From positions 57,716-121,715 of the forward strand of contig NZ_VFTC01000021.1 in assembly GCF_007003975.1 (NCBI RefSeq): a stretch of DNA of 64,000 nucleotides, read 5' to 3'. This DNA comes from Mesorhizobium sp. WSM4306 (GTDB lineage Bacteria; Pseudomonadota; Alphaproteobacteria; Rhizobiales; Rhizobiaceae). The notes under the pieces were generated by a model, which was given only the letters and a program-made list of their open reading frames with translations, was not told the origin of the DNA and made no database searches. The position numbers and the translations under genes were made by a program. Positions 1-8,535 of this stretch are shown one piece after another (the first letter of the stretch is position 1; each line of letters begins with the position of its first letter).

Positions 1-364
1 TGCGCAATGCCTTGGCCGGCCGCACCGCCGCAAGCGCTGTCGCGGCAGGGTCGGCGTCGGCATCGCTGTCTTCATCGCCGCGGGCGGAACGCAATTCCTG
101 GAACATGTTCCAGCACACCCAGAACAAAAGCATGCCGCCGACCAGCATGATCCCCGGAATTTCCAGCAGCTGCACCGCGATCACGGCAAAGACGACGCGG
201 ATCACCGCGGCCGCGGCTATGCCGGCGACGATCGCCTTCTGGCGCAACGCTTTGGCCAGGCCGGCGGCCGCCATGCCGATCACCACGACATTGTCGCCCG
301 AGAGCACGAGGTTGATGGTGATGACTTCCAGATAGGCGGCGACAGTCGTTTGGTCGAAACTCAT
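1..364 (-). CDS. TerC family (YjbE-type) integral membrane protein, 3' part beyond window
   Basis: Reading leftward from ATG at 364-362, the frame stays open to the window edge, so only about 121 N-terminal residues are visible. The protein begins MSFDQTTVAAYLEVITINLV and has the NLVLSGDNVVVIGMA signature of TerC/YjbE/YkoY proteins. In this family the acidic pair in a membrane helix (here GDN) is thought to take part in metal-ion (Mn2+ or related) transport. Hydrophobic segments lie at about residues 10-30 and 40-75, followed by an acidic linker (DEDSDADAD). A GGGGAG ribosome site lies just upstream of the ATG. The family call is secure; the substrate is not known. Confidence 0.85.
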   Translation of the reverse strand, partial: MSFDQTTVAAYLEVITINLVLSGDNVVVIGMAAAGLAKALRQKAIVAGIAAAAVIRVVFAVIAVQLLEIPGIMLVGGMLLFWVCWNMFQELRSARGDEDSDADADPAATALAAVRPAKALR

Positions 365-606
365 AAAGCGGTCTCCCCGGAAGGCTCCGGCTGGTTGCGG
401 CGGATTGGACCGATGTCTGCGCAAACGCGAAGACAGCTGATTTGAGTGCGGCCCGGCATTGAAACAAGACGCCAGGCGCGGCCAATCGTTACTCATCCAC
501 CGAATTCACTGCCGGATGGGCCGCATCGCGACAGAAATGCCCCTCATGGAAGGGAAGACAAACGAGTTCGGCTTGCTTATCAATGCCGACCAAAGGAGAA
601 ACGAGC
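365..606. other. Intergenic region between divergent terC-like and thuA-like genes
   Basis: This 242-base gap must hold the promoters of both divergent genes. The plus-strand gene has a clear ribosome site (AAGGAGAA at about 592-600). I considered a manganese (yybP-ykoY) riboswitch for the TerC-like gene but could not recognise its conserved core. Confidence 0.5.
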
Positions 607-1254
607 ATGAGCAAGACGGCACTGATTTTCTGGGGCGGTTGGGAAGGCCACACGCCGGCCCGCAGCGCCGCAGTCGTCAGCGAGATATTGACCGGGCATG
701 GCTTCGAGGTGCGGATAGAAGAGGGCACGTCAGCGCTTGCCGATTCGCAGCTTTCGGCAATCGATTTGATCGTCCCGGTGGTCACAATGTCGACGATCGA
801 GAAACCGGAGCTGCAAAACCTTGTAGCCGCCGTCAGAGGTGGAACCGGCCTTGCCGGCTTTCACGGCACCATGGGCGACAGCTTCCGCAACGAGCCGGAC
901 TATCACTTCATGACCGGCGGCCAATGGGTCGCCCATCCCGGCGACATCATCGACTATCGCGTCGACATCACCAGCGATGATCCGATCGTCAGGGGCATCG
1001 ATAGCTTCGCCTACCGTTCCGAGCAGTACTACATGCATGTCGACCCGAGCAACGAGGTGCTGGCGACGACGACGTTTGGCGGCGAGCATCTCGACTTTGT
1101 AGACGGCGTCGTCATGCCCGTGGTCTGGAAGCGCCGCTACGGCAAGGGCCGCGTCTTCTTCAGCGCGCTTGGCCACACGGCGGATGAGTTTTCCGTGCCG
1201 CAAATGCGCAGCATCTTCGAGCGCGGGGCGTTGTGGGCCAGCCGGGCGGGCTGA
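607..1254 (+). CDS. ThuA-like domain protein (class I glutamine amidotransferase-like fold)
   Basis: A 215-aa protein whose body matches the ThuA (trehalose utilisation) family: LIFWGGWEGHTP at the N-terminus, GFHG in the middle, GGQWVAHPG, and a C-terminal WKRRYGKGRVFFSALGHT block. ThuA proteins have a glutamine-amidotransferase-like fold and are found in sugar-catabolic loci of rhizobia; the exact reaction is unsettled. I start at ATG 607 rather than the in-frame ATG at 583 because AAGGAGAA sits 6 bases upstream of 607 and homologues begin close to the KTALIFWGG strand. No sugar genes are adjacent, so context does not define the substrate. Confidence 0.85.
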   Translation: MSKTALIFWGGWEGHTPARSAAVVSEILTGHGFEVRIEEGTSALADSQLSAIDLIVPVVTMSTIEKPELQNLVAAVRGGTGLAGFHGTMGDSFRNEPDYHFMTGGQWVAHPGDIIDYRVDITSDDPIVRGIDSFAYRSEQYYMHVDPSNEVLATTTFGGEHLDFVDGVVMPVVWKRRYGKGRVFFSALGHTADEFSVPQMRSIFERGALWASRAG

Positions 1255-1300
1255 TTCTGGGCCTGTCGTCAAGCTGAGCGCAGTGGGACGGATTGCTTTC

Positions 1301-1322
1301 GGTCCGCGCAAGGCGGCGGACC
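1301..1322. terminator. Possible stem-loop between thuA-like gene and hlyD-like gene
   Basis: GGTCCGC (1301-1307) pairs perfectly with GCGGACC (1316-1322) across an 8-base loop, in the gap between two converging genes. There is no T-run, so an intrinsic terminator is only possible. Confidence 0.25.
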
Positions 1323-1410
1323 TGTGGCCTGGGTGGCGACGCAGGTCGGGGAATTGGTCCGGGTGGCGGTCTTTGTCCGGTCAGATAAAGAAGTCTTGGA
1401 CAGCCTGCGG

Positions 1411-2742
1411 CTATTTTTCCCGCATCGCCCGGCGGAAGTTCTGCGTGATCGGCTCGGCGAGGTAAGCGAGCACGGTGCGAGCACCTGTCCGGATCATCGC
1501 CTCGCTCGACATGCCGGGCAGAAGTTTGCGGCCCTCCAGCTTGGCGAGTTCGTTTCTGTCGATCAACACGGTTGCGGCGAAATACGGCGCCCCGCTGCGC
1601 TCGTCCACCATGCGGTCGGCCGACACGATCTCCACGACGCCGTCGAGTGGCGGCAGGTTGTAGCGTGCGAAGGCCGGGAAGCTGACGCGCGCGGGCTGTC
1701 CGGCGGCGATCGTCTCGACATCCTCTGGTTTGACCATGGCCTCGACCACGAGTTGTTGTCCGAGCGGCACGATTGTCATCAATGTCTCGCCGGGTTTCAC
1801 GACACCGCCCGCCGTGTGGACCTTCAGATCCATGACGATGCCGTCAACCGGTGCGACGACCTCGGTACGGGTAAGCACGTCCTTGGCGGCACGCTCCTGC
1901 TGTCCGAGGTCAAACAACTCTGCCTCGACCTTGCTCAACTCGTCGACGGCCTCGTTCAGCCGAACCGTGCCGAGGTTCAGGATTTGCATGTCGATCTCGG
2001 CCATGGCGCTTTTGGCACGGGCGATTGCGGCGATGTTGGTAGCGCGCTCGCCCTCGAGTTCCTGCTGTTGTCGCCTGAGCAACAGGTTCCGCTCGCGGGT
2101 GGTCAGCCCCTTCTTGAGCAGGCTCTCGAGGTCTTTGGTTTCACCCTCGATCGCCTCGATCTGCTTGTCCTTGGTGACGATAAGCTGCTCCAGTCCCGTT
2201 ATCTCTTCCTCGGTCTGGTGGCGGCGCTGGCTGAGAATTTCCCGCTCGTCCTTCAAATTATGGTGCTTCGCCGCGAACACGTCACGCTGCGCGCCCACCG
2301 CGTCTTTTGCGGCCGTGGCGGGGTTTGCGAGCAACGCCGGATCAAACGCGATCTCGGCCTTGTCGTCACGCTCGGCCCTCAGACGCGCGGCCAGCGCCTC
2401 TCGCGTTGCTATCCGGTTCTGGATCAGGTCAAGCTGCGCCCTTGCCTGCGTGGTGTCGAGCCGAACCAGAACCTTGCCGGCCTTGACGATATCACCGTTG
2501 GCGGCGTTCAATTCCGCGATGATTCCGCCCTCGAGGTGCTGGATGAGCTTGCGATCGCCGGCGACCTTCACAACGCCCGGCGCCACCGCGGCGCTGTCCA
2601 ACGGCGCCAGCGCCGCCCAACCCCCGGCCACGCCGAAGAACAGGAACATGATGGCGAACCCGGTGGACGTCACGCCCGCAAGACGCAGGGGTACCGGCTC
2701 CAGCAGGGAGGGTGGCGGGAGGGGTAATGGCACGACGTTCAT
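1411..2742 (-). CDS. HlyD-family type I secretion periplasmic adaptor
   Basis: A 443-aa membrane-fusion protein. One N-terminal membrane segment (about residues 20-45, TSTGFAIMFLFFGVAGGWAAL) is followed by a biotinyl-lipoyl-like half-motif (IIAELNAANGDIVKAGKVLVRLD), a long coiled coil (about 90-290), then the second lipoyl half (VVAPVDGIVMDLKVHTAGGVVKPGE) and a beta-barrel end (VRIGTGARTVLAYL-type tail). This is the order seen in HlyD/PrtE adaptors, which bridge the inner-membrane ABC exporter to an outer-membrane channel. It lies 13 bases downstream of the ABC exporter, so the two are co-transcribed. No TolC-type channel gene is present in the window. Confidence 0.93.
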   Translation of the reverse strand: MNVVPLPLPPPSLLEPVPLRLAGVTSTGFAIMFLFFGVAGGWAALAPLDSAAVAPGVVKVAGDRKLIQHLEGGIIAELNAANGDIVKAGKVLVRLDTTQARAQLDLIQNRIATREALAARLRAERDDKAEIAFDPALLANPATAAKDAVGAQRDVFAAKHHNLKDEREILSQRRHQTEEEITGLEQLIVTKDKQIEAIEGETKDLESLLKKGLTTRERNLLLRRQQQELEGERATNIAAIARAKSAMAEIDMQILNLGTVRLNEAVDELSKVEAELFDLGQQERAAKDVLTRTEVVAPVDGIVMDLKVHTAGGVVKPGETLMTIVPLGQQLVVEAMVKPEDVETIAAGQPARVSFPAFARYNLPPLDGVVEIVSADRMVDERSGAPYFAATVLIDRNELAKLEGRKLLPGMSSEAMIRTGARTVLAYLAEPITQNFRRAMREK

Positions 2743-2755
2743 ATCGGTTCTCGTT

Positions 2756-4594
2756 TCATGCCTGGTTCGCCACGACAGCCGTGCTCATTGCGCCCTGACG
2801 CGACGTACGCTTTGAGGAGGGAGGTGTCCCGTTGTCGACGCCCACCACTGCGGCGGCGGCGGAGATTTCCGGCATAGGACTCGCCGGCACCTGAGTTACC
2901 TGGCGGATGCGCGCGGAGAGTTCGTTGAAGACATAGTCACGGGAACCGAAGAGGTCTTGCTGGCCACGGTTGAGGACCAATATCTTGTCGACCTTCTCCA
3001 TCATGTTCGCTCGGTGCGCGATCAGGATAACGGTCGTGCCCGCTGCCTTGATAGCGCCGAGGGCGGCAATCAATGCGTCCTCACCCTCGCGGTCGAGGTT
3101 GGAATTGGGCTCGTCCAGGATAATGAGCGCCGGGTCGCCGTAGAGCGCCCGCGCCAACCCGATGCGTTGGCGCTGCCCGCCTGACAGCACCGCGCCGGAT
3201 TCGCCGATCTCGGTGGCGTAACCCTTCGGCAGCCCTTTGATAAGTTCGTGAACGCCCGCCAACTGCGCGGCCTTGACCACGTTGTTGAAGACCGCCGGGT
3301 TGAGTGTCGCGAAGCGGCAGATGTTTTCGGAGATGGTACCGGCGAAGAGTTCGATGTCCTGCGGCAAGTAACCGACATGGTGACCACGGTCCTCCGCCGC
3401 CCATTGGGCAACGTCCATGCCGTCCAGCAGCGCACGCCCCCCGGATGGACGCCAGGCACCGGCCAGTATTCGCGCCAGGCTCGTCTTGCCGGCCCCGCTG
3501 GGGCCGATCAACGCCATGGCTTCACCCGGCCTGAGCTGGAAGCTGATCCCTTTCAGGATGTGCTCGCTACCCTGTCGGGCCAGCACAAGGTTCTCCGCCT
3601 CGAACCTGCCTTTCGGGCGGGGTAGCGGCAGAACCGGCGTGGCTTCCCGGTGCTCTCCGGCGACCGCGGTGAGACGCTTATAGGCGGCACGCGCTCCCAC
3701 CGTCGCCTTCCATGTGCCGATCGCCTGCTCGACCGGGGACAATGCGCGCCCCATCAGGATCGAGGCGGAGATCATGATGCCGGGCGAAGCCTCGTTGCGA
3801 AGCACCAGATACGCACCAAGGCCCAGTATGGCCATTTGCAGGGCCAATCGGTGGCAACGCGCGATGGCCGCGATGACGCCGCCACGGTTGGCGGCAAGAA
3901 CCTGTCCCTTGTTTGCCTCGTCCTGCTGCGCCTTCCAGCCCTCCAGCAGCGGCTTCAACATGCCCATCGCCTGGACGACCTCGGCGTTGCGGATCGCCGC
4001 CTCGGCCTGCACATAGGCCCGCGACTGTGCGCTTGCGGACTCGGTCAACGGTTTGCGTGTGATGTATTCGTTGAGCAACGCCAATGCGAACAGGACGATT
4101 CCGCCGCACAGCGCCAACCAGCCAAGCCAGGGGTGCATGAGAAATATGGCGGCGAAAAACAGCGGTGCCCAAGGCGCGTCTAGGATCGGGAAGATGCTTG
4201 GGCTGGTGAAGAAATTCCTGACTTGATCCAGGTCGCGCAAGGGGCGGGAGTTGGCCTGACCGGGTGCTGAGGCGGCATATTCCACCGATGCGGTAAGGAG
4301 AACCGGTGCCAACCGCGCGTTCATCCACGATCCGACTTTGGCCAGAAGACGGCCGCGCACCACCTCCAGTCCCGCCATCGTCGCAAGTGCCCCTGCCGCC
4401 ATCAGCGACAGCATCACCAACGTCTCCAGGCTGTGGCTGGACAACACGCGGTGGTAGACCTGGAGCATATAAAGCGCCCCGGTCAGCATCAGCACGTTGA
4501 TGCCGCCGCTGAACCAGATAAGCGGCCGGATGGCGCGTTTTGCCTCTTTCATAACCACCTGCAGGGCAGGGGGCTGTTGTTTGGTTTTCATCAT
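2756..4594 (-). CDS. Type I secretion ABC transporter permease/ATPase (PrtD-like)
   Basis: A 612-aa fused membrane/ATPase protein. The N-terminal membrane domain (about residues 20-300) includes LMLTGALYMLQVYHRVLSS, typical of PrtD/LssB exporters. The ATPase has Walker A GPSGAGKT (364-371), signature LSGGQ (470-474), Walker B LIILDEP (490-496) and a switch histidine in LIAHR. It lacks the N-terminal C39 peptidase domain, as expected for substrates with an uncleaved C-terminal signal. The frame opens with a TTG at 4615, but I choose ATG 4594, with GGAG 11 bases upstream. The likely substrate is the large protein encoded immediately upstream. Confidence 0.92.
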   Translation of the reverse strand: MMKTKQQPPALQVVMKEAKRAIRPLIWFSGGINVLMLTGALYMLQVYHRVLSSHSLETLVMLSLMAAGALATMAGLEVVRGRLLAKVGSWMNARLAPVLLTASVEYAASAPGQANSRPLRDLDQVRNFFTSPSIFPILDAPWAPLFFAAIFLMHPWLGWLALCGGIVLFALALLNEYITRKPLTESASAQSRAYVQAEAAIRNAEVVQAMGMLKPLLEGWKAQQDEANKGQVLAANRGGVIAAIARCHRLALQMAILGLGAYLVLRNEASPGIMISASILMGRALSPVEQAIGTWKATVGARAAYKRLTAVAGEHREATPVLPLPRPKGRFEAENLVLARQGSEHILKGISFQLRPGEAMALIGPSGAGKTSLARILAGAWRPSGGRALLDGMDVAQWAAEDRGHHVGYLPQDIELFAGTISENICRFATLNPAVFNNVVKAAQLAGVHELIKGLPKGYATEIGESGAVLSGGQRQRIGLARALYGDPALIILDEPNSNLDREGEDALIAALGAIKAAGTTVILIAHRANMMEKVDKILVLNRGQQDLFGSRDYVFNELSARIRQVTQVPASPMPEISAAAAVVGVDNGTPPSSKRTSRQGAMSTAVVANQA

Positions 4595-4634
4595 TTGGCG
4601 GACATCTCCGTGCAAGAGATCGCGGGTGGCGGTA

Positions 4635-4656
4635 GGGGGCAGCGTTAGCTGCCCCC
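4635..4656. promoter_or_regulatory. Strong stem-loop between secreted-protein gene and its exporter genes
   Basis: GGGGGCAGC (4635-4643) pairs perfectly with GCTGCCCCC (4648-4656) around a GTTA loop, in the 74-base gap between the stop of the repetitive protein and the start of the ABC exporter. No T-run follows on the minus strand, so it is more likely a partial terminator or an mRNA end-stabilising hairpin than a full terminator. Confidence 0.6.
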
Positions 4657-4668
4657 GTTGGTCAACCG

Positions 4669-7600
4669 TCAGGCAACGTCGACAAGTATGTGCTGGACGT
4701 CAGTCGAATCCCCGTCCGCGTCCGCCACCTGGAAGGCGAAGTCGAGGTTGGCGTCGACAGTCCCGCTGGTCTGCTGCACAAACCCGATGTCGACGATCTT
4801 CAGGACATCGTTATCGGTCGGATCCCAAGCCGTCAGACCAGAGGTGGTACTGCTGCCGTGATTGGCTCCGATGGCCCCGTCCAGGTTGATGGCGGTTCCC
4901 GTCAACCCATTGGCGCTCTGCATGATTTGAATGCCTTGTATCTGGTAGGTCTCACCGGCGGCCGTGTAGTCGTTCTGTTCGAGGATGAGCAAGGCATCGT
5001 TGTTATCGAGCGTGAACTCGGTGCTGTACGGGAAGGGGACATTGGCGTTCCCTTTGATCAGGTCCGAGTTCTGCACATTGACCGCCCTCGTTATCTCGTT
5101 GCCGTTGGCATCCTTCAGGTCGAGGATCAGGACGAGGTCTTCACTGTTGCCGATGCCGTCGAACTTGATGACGACACCGCTGGCCACCGCGGTCGGGTCA
5201 AGCCGCTCATCGCCACCACCAGGCGCTTTCGGGTTCACATCCCCCAGAATGTTCTCTTCGAAGAACCGCAAGGTCAGAGCTTCACCCTTCTGGATGGTGT
5301 CGCCAGCGACCCCGTTCGTCGCCTGGGTCGCGGAAACCCAGTCTTCGTGGAGGTTGGTGATCATGTCGTGGGTGGCACCGCCGTTGTTGAACGTGGTATC
5401 ACCAACAACCGCTCCGTCGCCGGTCGAGTTGAAGCCGAACTTGATGGAGTTGGTTGTCGAGTTTGCGGTGAACTGCACGAAGAACGGATCTGGATCGCCG
5501 TTCGGCGTCAGCTGCTCGGCGACGATCAGCGGGTGTCCCGTGTTGCCGGTGGGCGCCTTGGCCAGCAACTCGTTGGTATGCAGCACGTCGAAGCTGAAGC
5601 CTTCGAGCGCGTCGGTCAGGGTGATGGCATAAGTGTCCAAAACCTTGTCGAAGACGAGGGTGCCGGCCGCCGTGCCCGTCTGTACGCCAGGTGCCGGATC
5701 CTTGTCGTAGGTGAAGCTGAAGTTGAACGTCGCGGAGGCGGAGTCCTCCGATGCGAGTGTCACGTCCGAGGTGATGAGAGTGCCCCCGCCGCCGCCGATG
5801 ATCGTGCCGCTGAGTGCGATCTGGACCCCATTAAGCGGGTCGCCATCCTGGTCGACAAAATCAGAACCGCCGTTCGTATAGAACAGGGCCGTATGAGCGT
5901 CCGCACCAATGTCGTAGCCGAAGGCTCCACTGGCCTCCTCACCGGCCGCGTTAACCAGGCTTTCGTGAGTACCATCGCTACCACCACCGGATGCATCACC
6001 GTCGAAAGGCACCGTGATCGTCGGACCATCATCCTCGAAGGTGAAGGCCGTGCCGATATCGGCAGTATCCGAGGCGGTGTCGCCGTCACCATCGGTGGCG
6101 GTGGCAGTCAAGGTCACCAGGCCGGCCGCGGCAAGTACCGCCGCCGAAGCGCCGCTCTCCACCGGGTCGGTCGGATCGTTATGGATGACCGCGCGGTCCT
6201 GGGTCAGCGTCACCTCGCCGGTGTTCTCATCGACGCTGATCAGGAAGGCGACCGTAGCCGTGTCGCTCTCCAGATAGCCTTCGACTTGGCCGCTGAGATT
6301 GACGCGCAGCAGGATGTTGTCGCCGCTGAGCGTGTCGTCGAGGCCGCTGTCGACACCAGCGCTCTGGACGTCGAGCGCATAGGTGACGGCACCGCCGTCG
6401 GCGCCGAGGTCGGTGGTGAAGGCGGAAGCAAACCCTGCCGATGCGGTATCGGAAAGTTCCGAATCGTCGGTGACGAGCGTCGGAACGGTGCCGTCCGCCG
6501 TCACCGTCGGGCCGTCGTCCTCGAAGGTGAAGGCTGTGCCGATATTGGCTGTCGCATCGTCTGTGTCGCCGTCACCGTCAGTGGCGGTGGCAGTCAGCGT
6601 CACCAGATCGGCTGCGGCAAGTGTCGCCGCCGAAGCGCCGCTCTCCACCGGGTCGCCCGGATCGTTATGGACGATCGCGCGGTTCTGCGTCAGCGTCACC
6701 TCGCCGGTGCTGTCGACACTTATCAGGAAGGCCACCGTGCCAGTGTCGTTCTCCAGATAGCCTTCGACCTGGCCGCTGAGATTGACGCGCAGCAGAATGT
6801 TGTCGCCGCTGAGCGTGTCGTCGAGGCCGCTGTCGACGCCGGCGCTCTTGACGCCGAGCGCATAGGTGACGCCGTCGAGGCCGTCGGCGCCGGGGTCGGT
6901 GGTGAAGACACCCGAGAAGTCTGTCGACGTGGTATCGGGAATGTTGGTGTCGTCGGTGGTCAACGTCGGAACAGTACCGTCTGCGGCCACTGTCGGCCCG
7001 TCGTCGTCGAAGTTGATGAAGGAGCCGACCTCTTCGGTGTGGGCGTTGGTGGTCGTCGCCGAGAAGTGGAACTCGGTGATGTCGCAGCCTTCGTTCGCAT
7101 CGACGCCCGTTACCGTCATTCGATCCATGTTGGTGGCGGTGGTGATATCGACGGTGGTGATGTTATCCAGCCCGGTGATGGTCACGGCGTTTCCGGTGCC
7201 GGTAAGCCCTGAGACGTGGATGGTGTCGCCGCCTCCTGTGACATAGTCGCCATCAGCGGTGATGGTGGTGGCAACCCCCGATTGGCCCGTCAACGTGACG
7301 CTGGTGATGTCAACGGCGCTGGTCGTGGTGCCGTCGAAGAAGTCCGTGCCTTGCTGGTCGAGCGTGTTGTCGAAGGCGCTGATCGTGACGTCCACGCGAG
7401 CCGTCGGAGTAGAAGGCGTAATCTGGTTGATCGTGAACCCGGCCTCGGTGATGGTCTCGATATGGCTGCCGTACTGGATTTGCGAGGCAGTGCCGGCGTT
7501 CAGCAGGCCGCCAGTCACAAAGTCGACCTGCAGCGTTTCCCCCGGATTGATGCTGTTGTTGTCGACGCCGAAGCCCTGCGTGCTCACGTTGGCGGTGCCG

Positions 7601-8226
7601 CCGTTCGCATCAATCACCAGAAGCTGCTTGGCAGCGTCATCGGGCGAATTGATCAGGTAGAAATCATGATTGCCGGGAGCCGCATTCTGGCCTGAGAAGT
7701 TGATCTGTGAGGTCCCCTCGATCGACGCGTACACCAGATCGGTCAGATCGATCTGGTCGTCCGGGTCGCCCGAGTTCGGGTGGAGCAACGCCACATACTG
7801 GACCAGGTACAGGTCCGCATCAGTGGCGCTGGTGTGATCGAGCCCAAACGAGAAGGCGAGCGGATCGGTTGGGTCGGGCTCGGCAGTCGGGTCATCGGTA
7901 CCAATGACGCCGATCACGACATCTGCATTGTTCGGGTCCTGGAACAGCCAGACATAATTGCCATCGACCGTCTGAATGTCGGTCACCACGCCGTCGGTAG
8001 TGGAAAACGGCGTTCCTGAGGAGTCTTGGGTAAGAACGACCGAGGTGATGGTTTCCCCCGCGTCGGCCGTGGCCTGCACGAAGTCGGTCTTTGAGGCGAC
8101 CTCCAGCGCGGTGCCGAGAGTCAGGAGATGTAGCAGGGTGGGGTTGCTGGAAGGGCTGATATCATCGTTCTGAAGACCGGTCGTCTCGTCGATGACGATG
8201 TCTTGAGTTGTGATGTCGAGTGCCAT
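4669..8226 (-). CDS. Large repetitive type I secreted protein (DUF5801/T1SS-143-type repeats)
   Basis: A 1185-aa acidic, Asp/Thr/Gly-rich protein, almost free of Cys and Lys, typical of RTX-like adhesins and exoproteins. An N-terminal segment (about 1-400) leads into at least two near-identical repeats of 162 residues with the recurring blocks FEDDGPTV, DDTLSGDNILLRVNLSGQ and TATDGDGDT, then a longer C-terminal domain (about 750-1120) with the T1SS-143-like stretch VDQDGDPLNGVQIALSGTI. The end (ADADGDSTDVQHILVDVA) resembles an uncleaved C-terminal secretion signal. I see no classic GGxGxDxLx nonapeptides. I start at ATG 8226 (MALDITTQD) because GGGGAGA lies about 7 bases upstream; the frame extends to 8271. 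Exporter genes follow directly. Confidence 0.85.
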   Translation of the reverse strand: MALDITTQDIVIDETTGLQNDDISPSSNPTLLHLLTLGTALEVASKTDFVQATADAGETITSVVLTQDSSGTPFSTTDGVVTDIQTVDGNYVWLFQDPNNADVVIGVIGTDDPTAEPDPTDPLAFSFGLDHTSATDADLYLVQYVALLHPNSGDPDDQIDLTDLVYASIEGTSQINFSGQNAAPGNHDFYLINSPDDAAKQLLVIDANGGTANVSTQGFGVDNNSINPGETLQVDFVTGGLLNAGTASQIQYGSHIETITEAGFTINQITPSTPTARVDVTISAFDNTLDQQGTDFFDGTTTSAVDITSVTLTGQSGVATTITADGDYVTGGGDTIHVSGLTGTGNAVTITGLDNITTVDITTATNMDRMTVTGVDANEGCDITEFHFSATTTNAHTEEVGSFINFDDDGPTVAADGTVPTLTTDDTNIPDTTSTDFSGVFTTDPGADGLDGVTYALGVKSAGVDSGLDDTLSGDNILLRVNLSGQVEGYLENDTGTVAFLISVDSTGEVTLTQNRAIVHNDPGDPVESGASAATLAAADLVTLTATATDGDGDTDDATANIGTAFTFEDDGPTVTADGTVPTLVTDDSELSDTASAGFASAFTTDLGADGGAVTYALDVQSAGVDSGLDDTLSGDNILLRVNLSGQVEGYLESDTATVAFLISVDENTGEVTLTQDRAVIHNDPTDPVESGASAAVLAAAGLVTLTATATDGDGDTASDTADIGTAFTFEDDGPTITVPFDGDASGGGSDGTHESLVNAAGEEASGAFGYDIGADAHTALFYTNGGSDFVDQDGDPLNGVQIALSGTIIGGGGGTLITSDVTLASEDSASATFNFSFTYDKDPAPGVQTGTAAGTLVFDKVLDTYAITLTDALEGFSFDVLHTNELLAKAPTGNTGHPLIVAEQLTPNGDPDPFFVQFTANSTTNSIKFGFNSTGDGAVVGDTTFNNGGATHDMITNLHEDWVSATQATNGVAGDTIQKGEALTLRFFEENILGDVNPKAPGGGDERLDPTAVASGVVIKFDGIGNSEDLVLILDLKDANGNEITRAVNVQNSDLIKGNANVPFPYSTEFTLDNNDALLILEQNDYTAAGETYQIQGIQIMQSANGLTGTAINLDGAIGANHGSSTTSGLTAWDPTDNDVLKIVDIGFVQQTSGTVDANLDFAFQVADADGDSTDVQHILVDVA
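6032..7003 (-). repeat. Two tandem coding repeats of 486 bp (162 codons)
   Basis: The block TCCTCGAAGGTGAAGG recurs at 6032 and 6518, and a diverged copy (TCGTCGAAG) at 7004: spacing is exactly 486 bases each time. Long stretches between the first two units are nearly identical at DNA level, including synonymous positions, which suggests recent duplication or gene conversion. Confidence 0.85.
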
Positions 8227-8535
8227 GGAGATTCTCCCCTTTTTGAACGCATCAAGAAAAAGGGTATTCACCCCCCACCCGATGCCGGATGCACCTACCC
8301 CAGGGCATCCGCTGGCGCACGGAATTGTGGCCTTTAATCCCGCAATGTGCCGCCGACGCGGAGGGCGCGTCCATTCCCGGTTGGATAGTGTTATGGTGAA
8401 TGGCCGTACCTGATCGAACGATATATATCCTTCGGTAGATCAGGCCGGCGCGGGCGCGCTGTTGGCGCGGCCATTGCCATCAGGCGGCTTTCCGGCCCGT
8501 TGCGGCATCCTGTCGATGTCAGGCGAAAGAGAAGG
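8227..8535 (-). promoter_or_regulatory. Upstream region of the secreted-protein gene, with AT-rich palindrome
   Basis: This 309-base non-coding stretch lies between the LuxR-type regulator stop and the secreted-protein start. It contains a marked inverted repeat at 8409-8444: CCTGATC and GATCAGG flank an AT-rich core that itself holds the perfect palindrome GATATATATC. The palindrome is about 185-220 bases upstream of the ATG and is a candidate regulator-binding site. The rest shows no recognisable gene; I could not assign -35/-10 boxes with confidence. Confidence 0.5.

Noticed and set aside
365..606. Manganese (yybP-ykoY) riboswitch upstream of the TerC-like gene
   Set aside because: The leader has a GGGGAG ribosome site but I could not find the conserved riboswitch core elements.
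4690..7212. An 840-codon plus-strand frame opposite the secreted-protein gene
   Set aside because: It mirrors the minus-strand repeats, is rich in Val/Gly/Arg typical of antisense frames, and has no ribosome site or recognised motif.
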